A stretch of DNA of 64,000 nucleotides from Acinetobacter albensis (GTDB lineage Bacteria > Pseudomonadota > Gammaproteobacteria > Pseudomonadales > Moraxellaceae), in contig NZ_FMBK01000003.1 in the NCBI RefSeq assembly GCF_900095025.1, forward strand, positions 1-64,000, read 5' to 3'. Position numbers and translations under genes: made by a program. Positions within the stretch are counted from its first letter, which is position 1, and each line of letters begins with the position of its first letter. Under the pieces are notes generated by a model. That model worked only from the letters and a program-made list of their open reading frames with translations. It did no database searches and was not told the origin of the DNA. Positions 49,530 through 57,526 of the stretch are shown one piece after another.

Positions 49530-52500
49530 TTAAGGTTCTTCAATCACAATAAAGCTAATCAGCTCAAAGTCGTTCAATCCAGAAACCACATCTACCAACG
49601 CTGATGTAGTCAAACCTGAAAACAAGCTATCAATATCCTTCTCAGCTTTTACGTCCTGAATGGTATGAATCACAATATCCAACAATTCTGAATATTGGCT
49701 CATATCTCGTCCATCATTGGTTTTCTCATTAAACTTTTCATACGCTTCAGGAATCGGATGATCTTTTCCTCGACATGCTTTACGTGCTACATCCAATAAA
49801 TATTTGGCTTGGGTATAGTCATAAACGACTTCACCGCCTTGATTAATATAAACTAAGTAATATGGATATAAGCGGTTGCTTTGGCTGTTAGGCGACTCAG
49901 GATGTCGTGCTCTTAGGGTGAAAATGACTCCCGCATTTAAACCGAGTTCTGGCTGTGCAGGCACAACAGTATGTAGTCCATTCGGCAATCGCTCCAATTC
50001 AGGATGCTCTTCCATATAGCCAAGCAAATCCATACGGAAGTCATTCAAACCTAAATCAGTAATAGAAACCCCTGTGTTGGCATCTTCCAAGTCTAAAACT
50101 TCAGTTTGTAGCTTCTGTAATTGTTCACGACGATAGGCAATATCATTAGCTTGGGCACTGAGGACGTTATCATCTCCCGTACTGGTCATATCAACGATCA
50201 CCATGCGATTCTCGACCCGTTCACGCAAGTTAATATATTCATCTAGGCTAATGTCAGGCCAGTAATTAACGAGCTGAATGACGCTGTTTGATGAGCCAAT
50301 ACGATCCACACGCCCAAAGCGTTGAATGATGCGTACAGGATTCCAGTGAATATCGAAATTAATCAAATAATCACAGTCCTGTAAGTTTTGTCCTTCAGAA
50401 ATACAGTCCGTTGCAATGAGCACATCAATTTCTCTGGATTCTTCAGGGAATACGTCTGCTTTTTGCTTTGATTGTGGAGAGAATAGAGTGAGCAAGCCCT
50501 GCATATCATAACTTTGACGGCTTCCCACTCTGGTCTTAATCGTTGAAGTATTATCACTGCCGATCACTTTGGCACTGTGCAGACCGTAGGCTTCAAGCAA
50601 AATCGGAGCAATATGCTCATAGATATAATTCGCTGTATCCGCAAAGGCAGTAAATATGATAACTTTACGGTTATTAGCATTAATTGGGTTCTGAATTTTC
50701 TCAACAACATGCGCTTTAAGATGTTGTAGTTTGGCATCCTTTTCAGCGTTAATTGGCTGAATCATTCGCAGTAAACCAAGAATAATGTGGTAGTCACCGT
50801 CTAGATCCGTTTTCCAGCTCAACAGATCCATATCAGCCAAATGAATTTTTAGCTTATTGCCAATAAGGTCTTCAGTATTAAGTAACTCACCATTTTCATC
50901 CTCATCATAGCCAAAGTCGGGTGAAATACTGACCTCATCATCCGCCTGACGAGCTTCAAAGTCCGCAATTTTAGCGAGTACATTTTCAATATTTTTCTTT
51001 AAAACGTTCAGCGTCAGCCTAAACGCATGGACAGAACTTTCGAGACGTTTTAGCAAGTTGACCGTCATCAAAGCCTGTAAACTTTTTTCACGGTCTACCT
51101 GTCTTAATTTACCTTTGCCTTCTACACGCGTATCAAAAATTTCTTCATATTTTCTTAAGGCACTTGGAAAGATATAACTGACTGGTGCATAGACTGACAT
51201 CTTGATTAAAGAAAGATCTGCATAAATTTGATTCAGAGAAACACTATCCTGATCGGTTGATAATGCACAACGGAATGAAATTGGCTTGAGTCGTTGAGGG
51301 AACTGTCCAATATCTTTGGTGTCATAGAAAGTTTGAATGTGCTTTCTTGAACGAGCAATCGTCACGCTATCTAACAGCTTAAAGAAATCGAAATCTAGAA
51401 GGTTAAGAATTGCTTGAGTTGTCCGTTGGGCAGGATCTAGTTTTGCCCAGGCATTAAAGCTGGCCTGTGCTCTACGGAATATGGTTTCGATATCACGTTC
51501 AGTATCGAGCTTATTTTCCAATAAAGCTGCATTGCCTTCATAAGCAAGGGCGAGCTGATTTTTAAGGTCAGTAAAGTGATTATTTACTGGTGTAGCAGAC
51601 AACATCAGTACTTTGGTTTTCACGCCTTGACGAATCACTTGATTCATTAAGCGGTCATAACGTGTTTCACGATCCTTAAACGTACCACGGTTACGGAAGT
51701 TATGCGATTCATCAATCACAACTAAGTCATAGTTACCCCAATTGATTTTCGCCAAATCTATACCTAGGGTTTCACCACCTTTACGAGAGAGGTCCGTGTG
51801 ATACAGCACATCGTAGCTAAAACGGTCTTTAGCAAAAATGTTCGTGACTAGGTTGGCGTTATAATTCGTCCAGTTTGCTCCCAATTTCTTAGGACATAAA
51901 ACCAGAACGCTCTTATTGCGTAATTCATAGTATTTGATTACGGCCAATGCAGTGAAGGTCTTACCTAACCCCACACTATCCGCCAAGATACAGCCATTAT
52001 AGGTTTCTAGTTTATTGATGATGCCTACTGCTGCATCTTTTTGGAAATTGAACAGCTTATTCCATACTAAGGTATCTTGATAACCTGTCAGGTCATTAGG
52101 CATGACATCTGCATTGATATCTTCCAAGAAGTCTTTGAAGATGTTGTAAAGCATTAAGAAATAAATGCGTTCAGGTGGATTTTCCTGATATACAGACTCA
52201 ATGTGTCGAATAATTTCACTGGTGACATCTTCAACTTTTGAGGGATCATTCCAAATTTGATTGAATAGCTGAATATAGGTTTGCACCATCGGCTGCTCAT
52301 CAAAGCAGTTCACCATGTTGGAAATGGCATTGCCTTTTTCAAAACCAAGTCCCATCGGGGTAAACCCCTGAATAGGCATATAGGTTAAAGACTGCTCAGG
52401 TTTCTGAATACTGATGAATTCCTGCATCGGTGCATTGCTATTATTTGACTTAAATTTTGCTTTTCGTCGTATCCAATCTGCACATTCTTTAGCAATTGCT

Positions 52501-52805
52501 TTTTGTGATAACTGATTTTTTAAGTGAATTTCAAATTCTGTTCCATACAGGCTGCTTTCACGGTCTTGTTTAGGAATAACAAACTCACGTTTTTCCTTTT
52601 TTAGCTTATCTGTGACGTTATCAGTGACAAAGGTTGGAGATGTAAAAACAAATTGCAGCTCTTCGATCTTTTCTAATTCTTTTTTTAAAGCAGCATAGGC
52701 ATAAATGGAAAAGTATGAAGCAGCAATCTTCAATCTAGACTTACTACTTAGATTTTCCCCAATATCTGAGCCTAATTTGTTGTTGATGTTATCAATGAGT
52801 TTCAT
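49530..52805 (-). CDS. SNF2-type helicase with N-terminal PLD-like domain
   Basis: This is the first gene of the defence block. Residues 1-190 resemble the phospholipase D-like domain found in front of such helicases, but the HxK(x)4D catalytic motif is missing; HLK at 96-98 is the nearest fragment. The SF2/SNF2 motor follows: Walker A DSVGLGKT (278-285), VIDESHNFRNRG, LMLSATPVNNH and IATDCISEGQNLQDCD with QRFGRVDRIGS. SNF2 motors move along or remodel duplex DNA. The start is ATG 52805; an in-frame TTG lies two codons before. The gene is divergent from the small gene at 53050, with a 244-bp AT-rich gap for the operon promoter. Confidence 0.87.
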   Translation of the reverse strand: MKLIDNINNKLGSDIGENLSSKSRLKIAASYFSIYAYAALKKELEKIEELQFVFTSPTFVTDNVTDKLKKEKREFVIPKQDRESSLYGTEFEIHLKNQLSQKAIAKECADWIRRKAKFKSNNSNAPMQEFISIQKPEQSLTYMPIQGFTPMGLGFEKGNAISNMVNCFDEQPMVQTYIQLFNQIWNDPSKVEDVTSEIIRHIESVYQENPPERIYFLMLYNIFKDFLEDINADVMPNDLTGYQDTLVWNKLFNFQKDAAVGIINKLETYNGCILADSVGLGKTFTALAVIKYYELRNKSVLVLCPKKLGANWTNYNANLVTNIFAKDRFSYDVLYHTDLSRKGGETLGIDLAKINWGNYDLVVIDESHNFRNRGTFKDRETRYDRLMNQVIRQGVKTKVLMLSATPVNNHFTDLKNQLALAYEGNAALLENKLDTERDIETIFRRAQASFNAWAKLDPAQRTTQAILNLLDFDFFKLLDSVTIARSRKHIQTFYDTKDIGQFPQRLKPISFRCALSTDQDSVSLNQIYADLSLIKMSVYAPVSYIFPSALRKYEEIFDTRVEGKGKLRQVDREKSLQALMTVNLLKRLESSVHAFRLTLNVLKKNIENVLAKIADFEARQADDEVSISPDFGYDEDENGELLNTEDLIGNKLKIHLADMDLLSWKTDLDGDYHIILGLLRMIQPINAEKDAKLQHLKAHVVEKIQNPINANNRKVIIFTAFADTANYIYEHIAPILLEAYGLHSAKVIGSDNTSTIKTRVGSRQSYDMQGLLTLFSPQSKQKADVFPEESREIDVLIATDCISEGQNLQDCDYLINFDIHWNPVRIIQRFGRVDRIGSSNSVIQLVNYWPDISLDEYINLRERVENRMVIVDMTSTGDDNVLSAQANDIAYRREQLQKLQTEVLDLEDANTGVSITDLGLNDFRMDLLGYMEEHPELERLPNGLHTVVPAQPELGLNAGVIFTLRARHPESPNSQSNRLYPYYLVYINQGGEVVYDYTQAKYLLDVARKACRGKDHPIPEAYEKFNEKTNDGRDMSQYSELLDIVIHTIQDVKAEKDIDSLFSGLTTSALVDVVSGLNDFELISFIVIEEP

Positions 52806-53049
52806 TAGCAAAAAAAATAAATTTAATTCTAAATATAATATCTTATTGTTATGTAATATGCTTATACCCTATTGTCTAACTGCAAAAAAATCACTATAAA
52901 ACTCGTAACTTTCAATGAATTTTTAGATAAAACAATTTTACAAATCAAAATCAACGTGCAACCTTCTTATATCAACAAAAAATAAATTTATTTCTTTTGT
53001 AAATACAATTTGTTATAACTAAAAAATCATCAGAACATCACATTCCCCA

Positions 53050-53364
53050 ATGGCTAATTTATCTACTGCAATTCAACATTTTTTAATGGCTGCTCCATCA
53101 ACAAAAAATGAAATCATATCATTTCTGCAAGCTTATTCTCCGTATGTACAGCTACAATTCATCAGTAGCATCTATATCGGAAGAGATCACTTACACGCTG
53201 AACAATTAAGCCCCCTTTCTGAAATTTCTACAATTGTTGCTAGCCACATCAACCCACAAGAATATAGCCAATTAATTTATGAAAAAGGATTAAATGTAAC
53301 AGTATATTTGAAAAAATTTTTATTCTGTTCTAATAATTCATACTTTGATATCAATCAACTCTAA
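53050..53364 (+). CDS. small hypothetical protein divergent from the defence operon
   Basis: The 104-residue protein has no motif that I recognise. The N-terminal half is helical (LSTAIQHFLMAAPSTKNEII). A clear terminator follows at 53385. It faces away from the SNF2 gene, so it could be a regulator reading from the shared intergenic region, an adjacent unrelated gene, or an immunity-type component. There is no convincing Shine-Dalgarno, so it might not be real; the terminator and codon use argue that it is. Confidence 0.6.
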   Translation: MANLSTAIQHFLMAAPSTKNEIISFLQAYSPYVQLQFISSIYIGRDHLHAEQLSPLSEISTIVASHINPQEYSQLIYEKGLNVTVYLKKFLFCSNNSYFDINQL

Positions 53365-53384
53365 CAACAAGTTTGAAAATAATT

Positions 53385-53412
53385 CAGCCTAAACTAGCTT
53401 AGGCTGTTTTTT
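53385..53412 (+). terminator. terminator after the small divergent gene
   Basis: CAGCCTAA (53385-53392), 6-nt loop, TTAGGCTG (53399-53406), then six T. It also lies just downstream of the convergent 53434 gene and could stop it. Confidence 0.9.
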
Positions 53413-53433
53413 CAATTTAATTTCACATCATAA

Positions 53434-54375
53434 TCAATTCACCGCCCTCACACTCCCCTTCAGCCCCTGCTGCATTTCCTGCACAAACCCTTCCCCTTGA
53501 TTTGGCTTCGATTTTGCTTTGGCTCTCGCTATAGACTGTGTCTGTTCAACTCCTTGGTTCACAGTTTCATCTGCATCACTATAAAACTCCTCGACCAAAT
53601 CCAATCCCTCCTCTGCATTGACTTCAAACTGTGCATTGGCAAAACCCTGCCTTGCAGTCTGATCTAACGCCGTTTGATTAAAACCTGCTTGTTTACTTTG
53701 CTGGTCAATCTCTTGCGCCATTTGAATAGCTTGTTGCAGATTAACCCCATCTTTCAATGTTAAATCCACATAGTACACAGGCGTACGATAGCTTTGTGTG
53801 GTGGACTTGCCTCGTAGTATAAGTTGCAGTGGTAGGCATGAAAGTAAACCATTCGATGCAGCGTGGTAGTAACTCAGTCGTGCTGCCAAAGTCCGAATGC
53901 TGTTAAAGCCAGTGGTTCTAAAAATAAATGTACCGAGTTCATCCGATTCATCTAAGTTCACATGCAAACGCCCATAAGGCTTACAGTTGCCTCCTTGAGC
54001 TAAAGGACATAAATCAGGGGATGGGCAGGAATGTTGTTCTACGCCTTGATTGGTGAGTCGCTGACAGGTTTCACCATTGCCTACACAGACAGGCCGTCCT
54101 GTTTGACGGTCAAACAAGGTGTACTCAGCCCTTAGATTCAGCTCAGGATCATTGAAGATCATCCTTACTGGAATGGTACGGAGTTTTTGATTCGGTGCTT
54201 TACTGCGTAATTGCTCATCAAGCGGATGTTTGATCCACCCCTCTTTGCTTTGGATTTGACTGGTAATGGTAAATTGGTCGTCCTTTTCAGGCAGTCGTTT
54301 ACCGTTCTTTTCAACAACTTTACCAATACTGATACGTCCAAGGATCGGTGGTGTGATTGCTAAACCTTTAATCAT
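53434..54375 (-). CDS. metal-binding protein resembling phage recombination directionality factors
   Basis: The 313-residue protein matches the family annotated as hydrolase or metal-binding protein of phages, plasmids and integrative elements, related to gp3-like recombination directionality factors. A cysteine cluster (CVGNGETCQR, HSCPSPDLCPLAQGGNC) would bind zinc or iron. The N-terminus MIKGLAITPPILGRISIGK is the family signature. The C-terminal third is Gln/Ala-rich. GAGGAAAATTATC precedes the ATG. It belongs with YqaJ and DUF932 genes, the usual companions in mobile DNA. Its precise activity is unproven. Confidence 0.72.
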   Translation of the reverse strand: MIKGLAITPPILGRISIGKVVEKNGKRLPEKDDQFTITSQIQSKEGWIKHPLDEQLRSKAPNQKLRTIPVRMIFNDPELNLRAEYTLFDRQTGRPVCVGNGETCQRLTNQGVEQHSCPSPDLCPLAQGGNCKPYGRLHVNLDESDELGTFIFRTTGFNSIRTLAARLSYYHAASNGLLSCLPLQLILRGKSTTQSYRTPVYYVDLTLKDGVNLQQAIQMAQEIDQQSKQAGFNQTALDQTARQGFANAQFEVNAEEGLDLVEEFYSDADETVNQGVEQTQSIARAKAKSKPNQGEGFVQEMQQGLKGSVRAVN

Positions 54376-54478
54376 GATAATTTTCCTCTAAATAAAATTT
54401 TACTGTTGACCCTTTGTTATGTAAGCAAATACAAAACCGTTTAAAGATCAGATGAAATGCAAAGACCGCCATTGTTGG

Positions 54479-54505
54479 CCTACCGCTCCTTCGGGAGTCG
54501 GTAGG
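54479..54505 (+). repeat. strong UUCG-capped hairpin in the mobile-element module
   Basis: CCTACCG CTCC (54479-54489), loop TTCG, GGAG (54494-54497), bulged T, CGGTAGG (54499-54505): an 11-bp stem capped by an ultrastable C(UUCG)G loop on the plus strand, followed after 12 bases by TTTTTT and another T-run. It lies between the 53434 and YqaJ genes, in an area transcribed mainly from the minus strand. Confidence 0.7.
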
Positions 54506-54559
54506 TCGGGGGTGGTTTTTTGCGCTTTTTTGAAGACTGGAAATATCGACGTGATGAAT

Positions 54560-55600
54560 TCAGTCATTGGTATAGATCTGAAAGCGTCGTGTCCCTGCTT
54601 TGTTTTGCGGAAACTGCTCAAGCATTTCTGGGTGAAGTTTGAGTAAGGCTTTGCTGTCTAAACTGATTGAATCTTTGGATTTCTTCCACGTCACCGAACC
54701 ATTGGCAAAGGTTGCTCGTTCAGCATCCTTCATCAACATCTGGATTTGATGCTTAATTTCATCAAAGTTATTTTGATGCTGCTCAATGTCATGCTTTTCT
54801 TGAATCAGTTGAGCAAACAATTGATTGGCTTGTTCGTTATGACTCAAGTCTTCAACAGTCAACGGGATATGCTGGGGATAAAGCTGCTGTATGGCTTTGG
54901 CTGCCGATTCACCGGCATCCACATCAGGCGGTGTGTCTTTTTCCACACACTCCCAGAAGTAACGCTCTGCATTAATAATATGTTTGATCACAGATTCGGA
55001 GCGTGTCACTTTAAAGATTTTGGTTTCATGTCCACAGATCAGCACACAAACATGTGCCGCTCGTTTGCCTGTCACTGCCAATTGATGTTGTACCTGGCAC
55101 AATACATATAAAGGCACGCCATCTCGCCAAAGTTTTGCACCGTACTCACCTGCTGTTTTGCATTCCAGAATTTGGACTTCATCACTACCCACAACGGAGT
55201 AGTCCAGATTGGCAAGCATAAAATGCTTATCAGGATCTGGATGCTGAAGCACTGCATTGATTCTGCGTACCTTGTTATTGGTATGCATGCTGTAGTATTC
55301 AGCCACCAATGGCTCTAGCTGCTTGCCCCAATAGAGTGGGGCGACACCTGAACTTTCATCCTCAATCGTTTGTTTGACTCGCCCTGTCTTTATCATCCAT
55401 AGTTCGAGCATCGACATATAGGGATTCAATCCACAGGCTGCTGCACAATCACTACTGCCAACACCTTGTCGTCTGACCTCAAGCCAGTCAGATTGAGTCA
55501 TATTTTTGGTATTGACCAAGCGTTTTGCTGTAAACAATTTTGGGGCAATAAAGGGTTTGCTCGCTTGTTGAATGGATGGGTTAAATATTGCTGTATTCAT
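54560..55600 (-). CDS. YqaJ-type viral recombinase/exonuclease
   Basis: YqaJ proteins are lambda exonuclease-like nucleases that resect duplex ends for single-strand annealing recombination. The PD-(D/E)xK core is seen as Asp133 (NLDYSVVG) and Glu146 with Lys148 (LECKTA), with a preceding GSSDCAAACGLNPY and a following QVQHQLAVTG. The C-terminal 150 residues are helical. The frame extends 15 codons upstream, but ATG 55600 has GAGGAATCCAAT before it. No annealase (RecT/Beta) gene is recognised; the DUF932 or 53434 neighbours may supply a partner function. Confidence 0.87.
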   Translation of the reverse strand: MNTAIFNPSIQQASKPFIAPKLFTAKRLVNTKNMTQSDWLEVRRQGVGSSDCAAACGLNPYMSMLELWMIKTGRVKQTIEDESSGVAPLYWGKQLEPLVAEYYSMHTNNKVRRINAVLQHPDPDKHFMLANLDYSVVGSDEVQILECKTAGEYGAKLWRDGVPLYVLCQVQHQLAVTGKRAAHVCVLICGHETKIFKVTRSESVIKHIINAERYFWECVEKDTPPDVDAGESAAKAIQQLYPQHIPLTVEDLSHNEQANQLFAQLIQEKHDIEQHQNNFDEIKHQIQMLMKDAERATFANGSVTWKKSKDSISLDSKALLKLHPEMLEQFPQNKAGTRRFQIYTND

Positions 55601-55649
55601 ATTGGATTCCTCATTTTTATATGGGTGATGGCAAATAAAGGGCATAAAA

Positions 55650-55673
55650 AAACCACACCCGAAGATGTGGTTT
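55650..55673 (-). terminator. terminator of the DUF932 gene
   Basis: AAACCACA (55650-55657) pairs with TGTGGTTT (55666-55673) around an 8-nt loop; on the minus strand a T7 tract follows. It separates the DUF932 gene from the YqaJ gene, which should then have its own promoter. Confidence 0.85.
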
Positions 55674-55754
55674 AATTATTTTTAAAATGTAAATTTATCT
55701 TTAGAATCGAAAGGATAGGTCTAACTTTCCATTGCAAAAACTTAACCTTCTACG

Positions 55755-56798
55755 CTATGACACCATGCGTAAAGCCTGTTCTAGTCCACGTTGCTTGATC
55801 GCTGCTCCTGCACCAAACCAAGCTGAATCGAGTCGATGATCTGTACTCATGGCACGTCGTTCATGATCAATAAATTCTGTAATTGAACACAGTAATCCAT
55901 AGGCTGTTCCTTTAGCAGAACTCAACTCAGCACCACGTCCCTGACCATTAAACATATCCATTGCTTTAGTCATCGCCTTGGCATTTGGCTCAGCTTTTTC
56001 CTTGGCATTTACCTGCGCTGCCTGAGTCGCAACATCACGGTAGAACTGAATAATATTGTCCTCCTGATTTGCCACACTCATGCTGGTGTTGTTGAACACT
56101 GCATCAAAGAAAGCTGCTGCTTCTCCTTGGGTGACTCTACGCTGACTGAGTTGCTTCATTTCGTACATGTGTTCATCCCATGCACGTACTGAAATGCCCA
56201 ATTGCTGTTTGACCTTATCTGCATCAAACTTGGTGCTATGCGGAACCTTCACTACACCTGCACTACTGTTCTGACCACGTAAAGCAATCGCCAAAGTGTT
56301 GTTGCAGACGACACGGATGGAAGTAAATTGTGCTGTTGTCGCCAGTGTTCCATCACATGCAGTTGCAAGAAGAATATAGCCATTACTGACATCCTTTCCT
56401 TTTAGTGCTGAACTTTGTCCTGTCCGTGCCAGCGCCCAGAATTTCTTGCCACCGTTAAGCACGCCTGCGGTTTCCAATTCAAAGCCTGATTGTTCAGTTA
56501 GATCACGATAGAACTCTAAGATCTCACGAGGTTGGACTTCCTGAAAACGTTGACTGACCACTGACAAAGGTGCATGGGTATCAGAACGGTACAGTACACG
56601 CTGTTCTTCATACGGCATGATGATGCTTTGCCCACGTTCATTCTGTGCCATATAACTGACATTGGATGACTCGATACGCCAGTCCATGCCTGCCTGCTGT
56701 GCCCAGATTTCAATCGGTTGGTTTTGACTTAGTTGATTCCCTAGTCCATGCCAAGGGGTTTCACCGACATAAGCCATTTGTTCAAGTTGATGTGCCAT
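55755..56798 (-). CDS. DUF932 phage/plasmid-like protein
   Basis: The start MAHQLEQMAYVGETPWHGLG is the signature of the DUF932/TIGR03299 family, common in phages, plasmids and integrative elements. Its molecular role is unclear; DUF932 genes travel with recombination genes, as here. The C-terminal half holds the SAKGTAYGLLCSITEFIDHE stretch that is conserved. AAGGAATAAAAC precedes the ATG. It is part of the minus-strand recombination module and is followed by its own terminator. Confidence 0.88.
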   Translation of the reverse strand: MAHQLEQMAYVGETPWHGLGNQLSQNQPIEIWAQQAGMDWRIESSNVSYMAQNERGQSIIMPYEEQRVLYRSDTHAPLSVVSQRFQEVQPREILEFYRDLTEQSGFELETAGVLNGGKKFWALARTGQSSALKGKDVSNGYILLATACDGTLATTAQFTSIRVVCNNTLAIALRGQNSSAGVVKVPHSTKFDADKVKQQLGISVRAWDEHMYEMKQLSQRRVTQGEAAAFFDAVFNNTSMSVANQEDNIIQFYRDVATQAAQVNAKEKAEPNAKAMTKAMDMFNGQGRGAELSSAKGTAYGLLCSITEFIDHERRAMSTDHRLDSAWFGAGAAIKQRGLEQALRMVS

Positions 56799-56830
56799 GT
56801 TTTATTCCTTTTAATTGTTACATTTCGAAT

Positions 56831-57121
56831 TTAATGCAGGTATTGAATAGGAAACTTTTGATAGCAAGCCTGACAAAAACAGAGTGTCTGTAGTGATGGA
56901 GTGGATTGCTCAGTGACAGCACTAAATAATCCTCTCAAGACTGTTCCGGCAATACCACCTACAATCGGAGGTAGATTGAAAGACTTTGCGACCGTCGTTC
57001 CCAAGACCGCCAAAGCAGTCGGTGATGCAACATTTAATAACGCATTACCGTTAGCATGCTGGATATTAGATTCAACAATGATGATTTGATTGGAACGGCA
57101 AAAGGGACAATTCAAGCTCAT
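56831..57121 (-). CDS. small zinc-ribbon protein with hydrophobic centre
   Basis: The 96-residue protein has CPFC (near residue 5) and a C-terminal CFCQAC, forming a likely four-cysteine zinc site between the two ends. The middle (ALAVLGTTVAKSF and VGGIAGTVLRG) is small-residue rich and hydrophobic. ATG 57121 is chosen over an upstream in-frame codon. I do not recognise a family. It lies next to DUF932 in the same direction. Confidence 0.65.
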   Translation of the reverse strand: MSLNCPFCRSNQIIIVESNIQHANGNALLNVASPTALAVLGTTVAKSFNLPPIVGGIAGTVLRGLFSAVTEQSTPSLQTLCFCQACYQKFPIQYLH

Positions 57122-57150
57122 AGCTCGACTCCTAAATTCAGTGCATAAAA

Positions 57151-57174
57151 AAGGTCTGCTCAATGGCAGACCTT
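57151..57174 (-). terminator. terminator upstream of the zinc-ribbon gene
   Basis: AAGGTCTGC (57151-57159) pairs with GCAGACCTT (57166-57174) around 6 nt; on the minus strand a T6 tract follows. It would stop transcription coming from the 57527 gene or the IS remnant. Confidence 0.85.
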
Positions 57175-57327
57175 TATTTCCATGCGCTCCAAAAAGAGCT
57201 TCATGATTCTCATTAGGATGTTATATATCTGATTTTTTTTGGAATCATTACGTATCAATTATTATTCAGGAACTGAATAGCCACCACTCTCCCAGATAAA
57301 TATCGTCTATTCTTTTTGCATAAGAGA

Positions 57328-57402
57328 GAAAATTATGAGTGGATAACGTATACCCTTAAATTCAAAGATGAAGCTGTTAAATTGATTACTGAAATGCAGT
57401 GA
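57328..57402 (+). pseudogene. IS3-family OrfA remnant
   Basis: In one plus-strand frame, 57346-57399 reads TYTLKFKDEAVKLITEMQ followed by a stop. This resembles the start of IS3-family OrfA transposases (typically YTPEFKxEAVKLxxE). No start codon, downstream orfA or orfB remains, so it is a fragment. The rest of 57175-57526 contains no gene that I can support and could be decayed insertion-sequence DNA. Confidence 0.45.
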
Positions 57403-57526
57403 AAACCAACTCCTTGAAGCAAAATTAATTACCGATCTAGGGAATCTGAATCTGTCGTTTCAACATTAATCAATAACATCAAGACAACTTTGTAGAACTA
57501 TAAATCCTCTGTTCTTTCAATTATTG

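Noticed and set aside
39006..52805. Interpretation of the block as BREX or DISARM
   Set aside because: No PglZ, BrxC or BrxL for BREX and no DrmA or DrmB for DISARM are seen; the SNF2 protein alone resembles DrmD only as a motor. Type III Mod and Res are the clear core.
54479..54505. tRNA-like structure
   Set aside because: It forms a single hairpin without the other arms of a tRNA.
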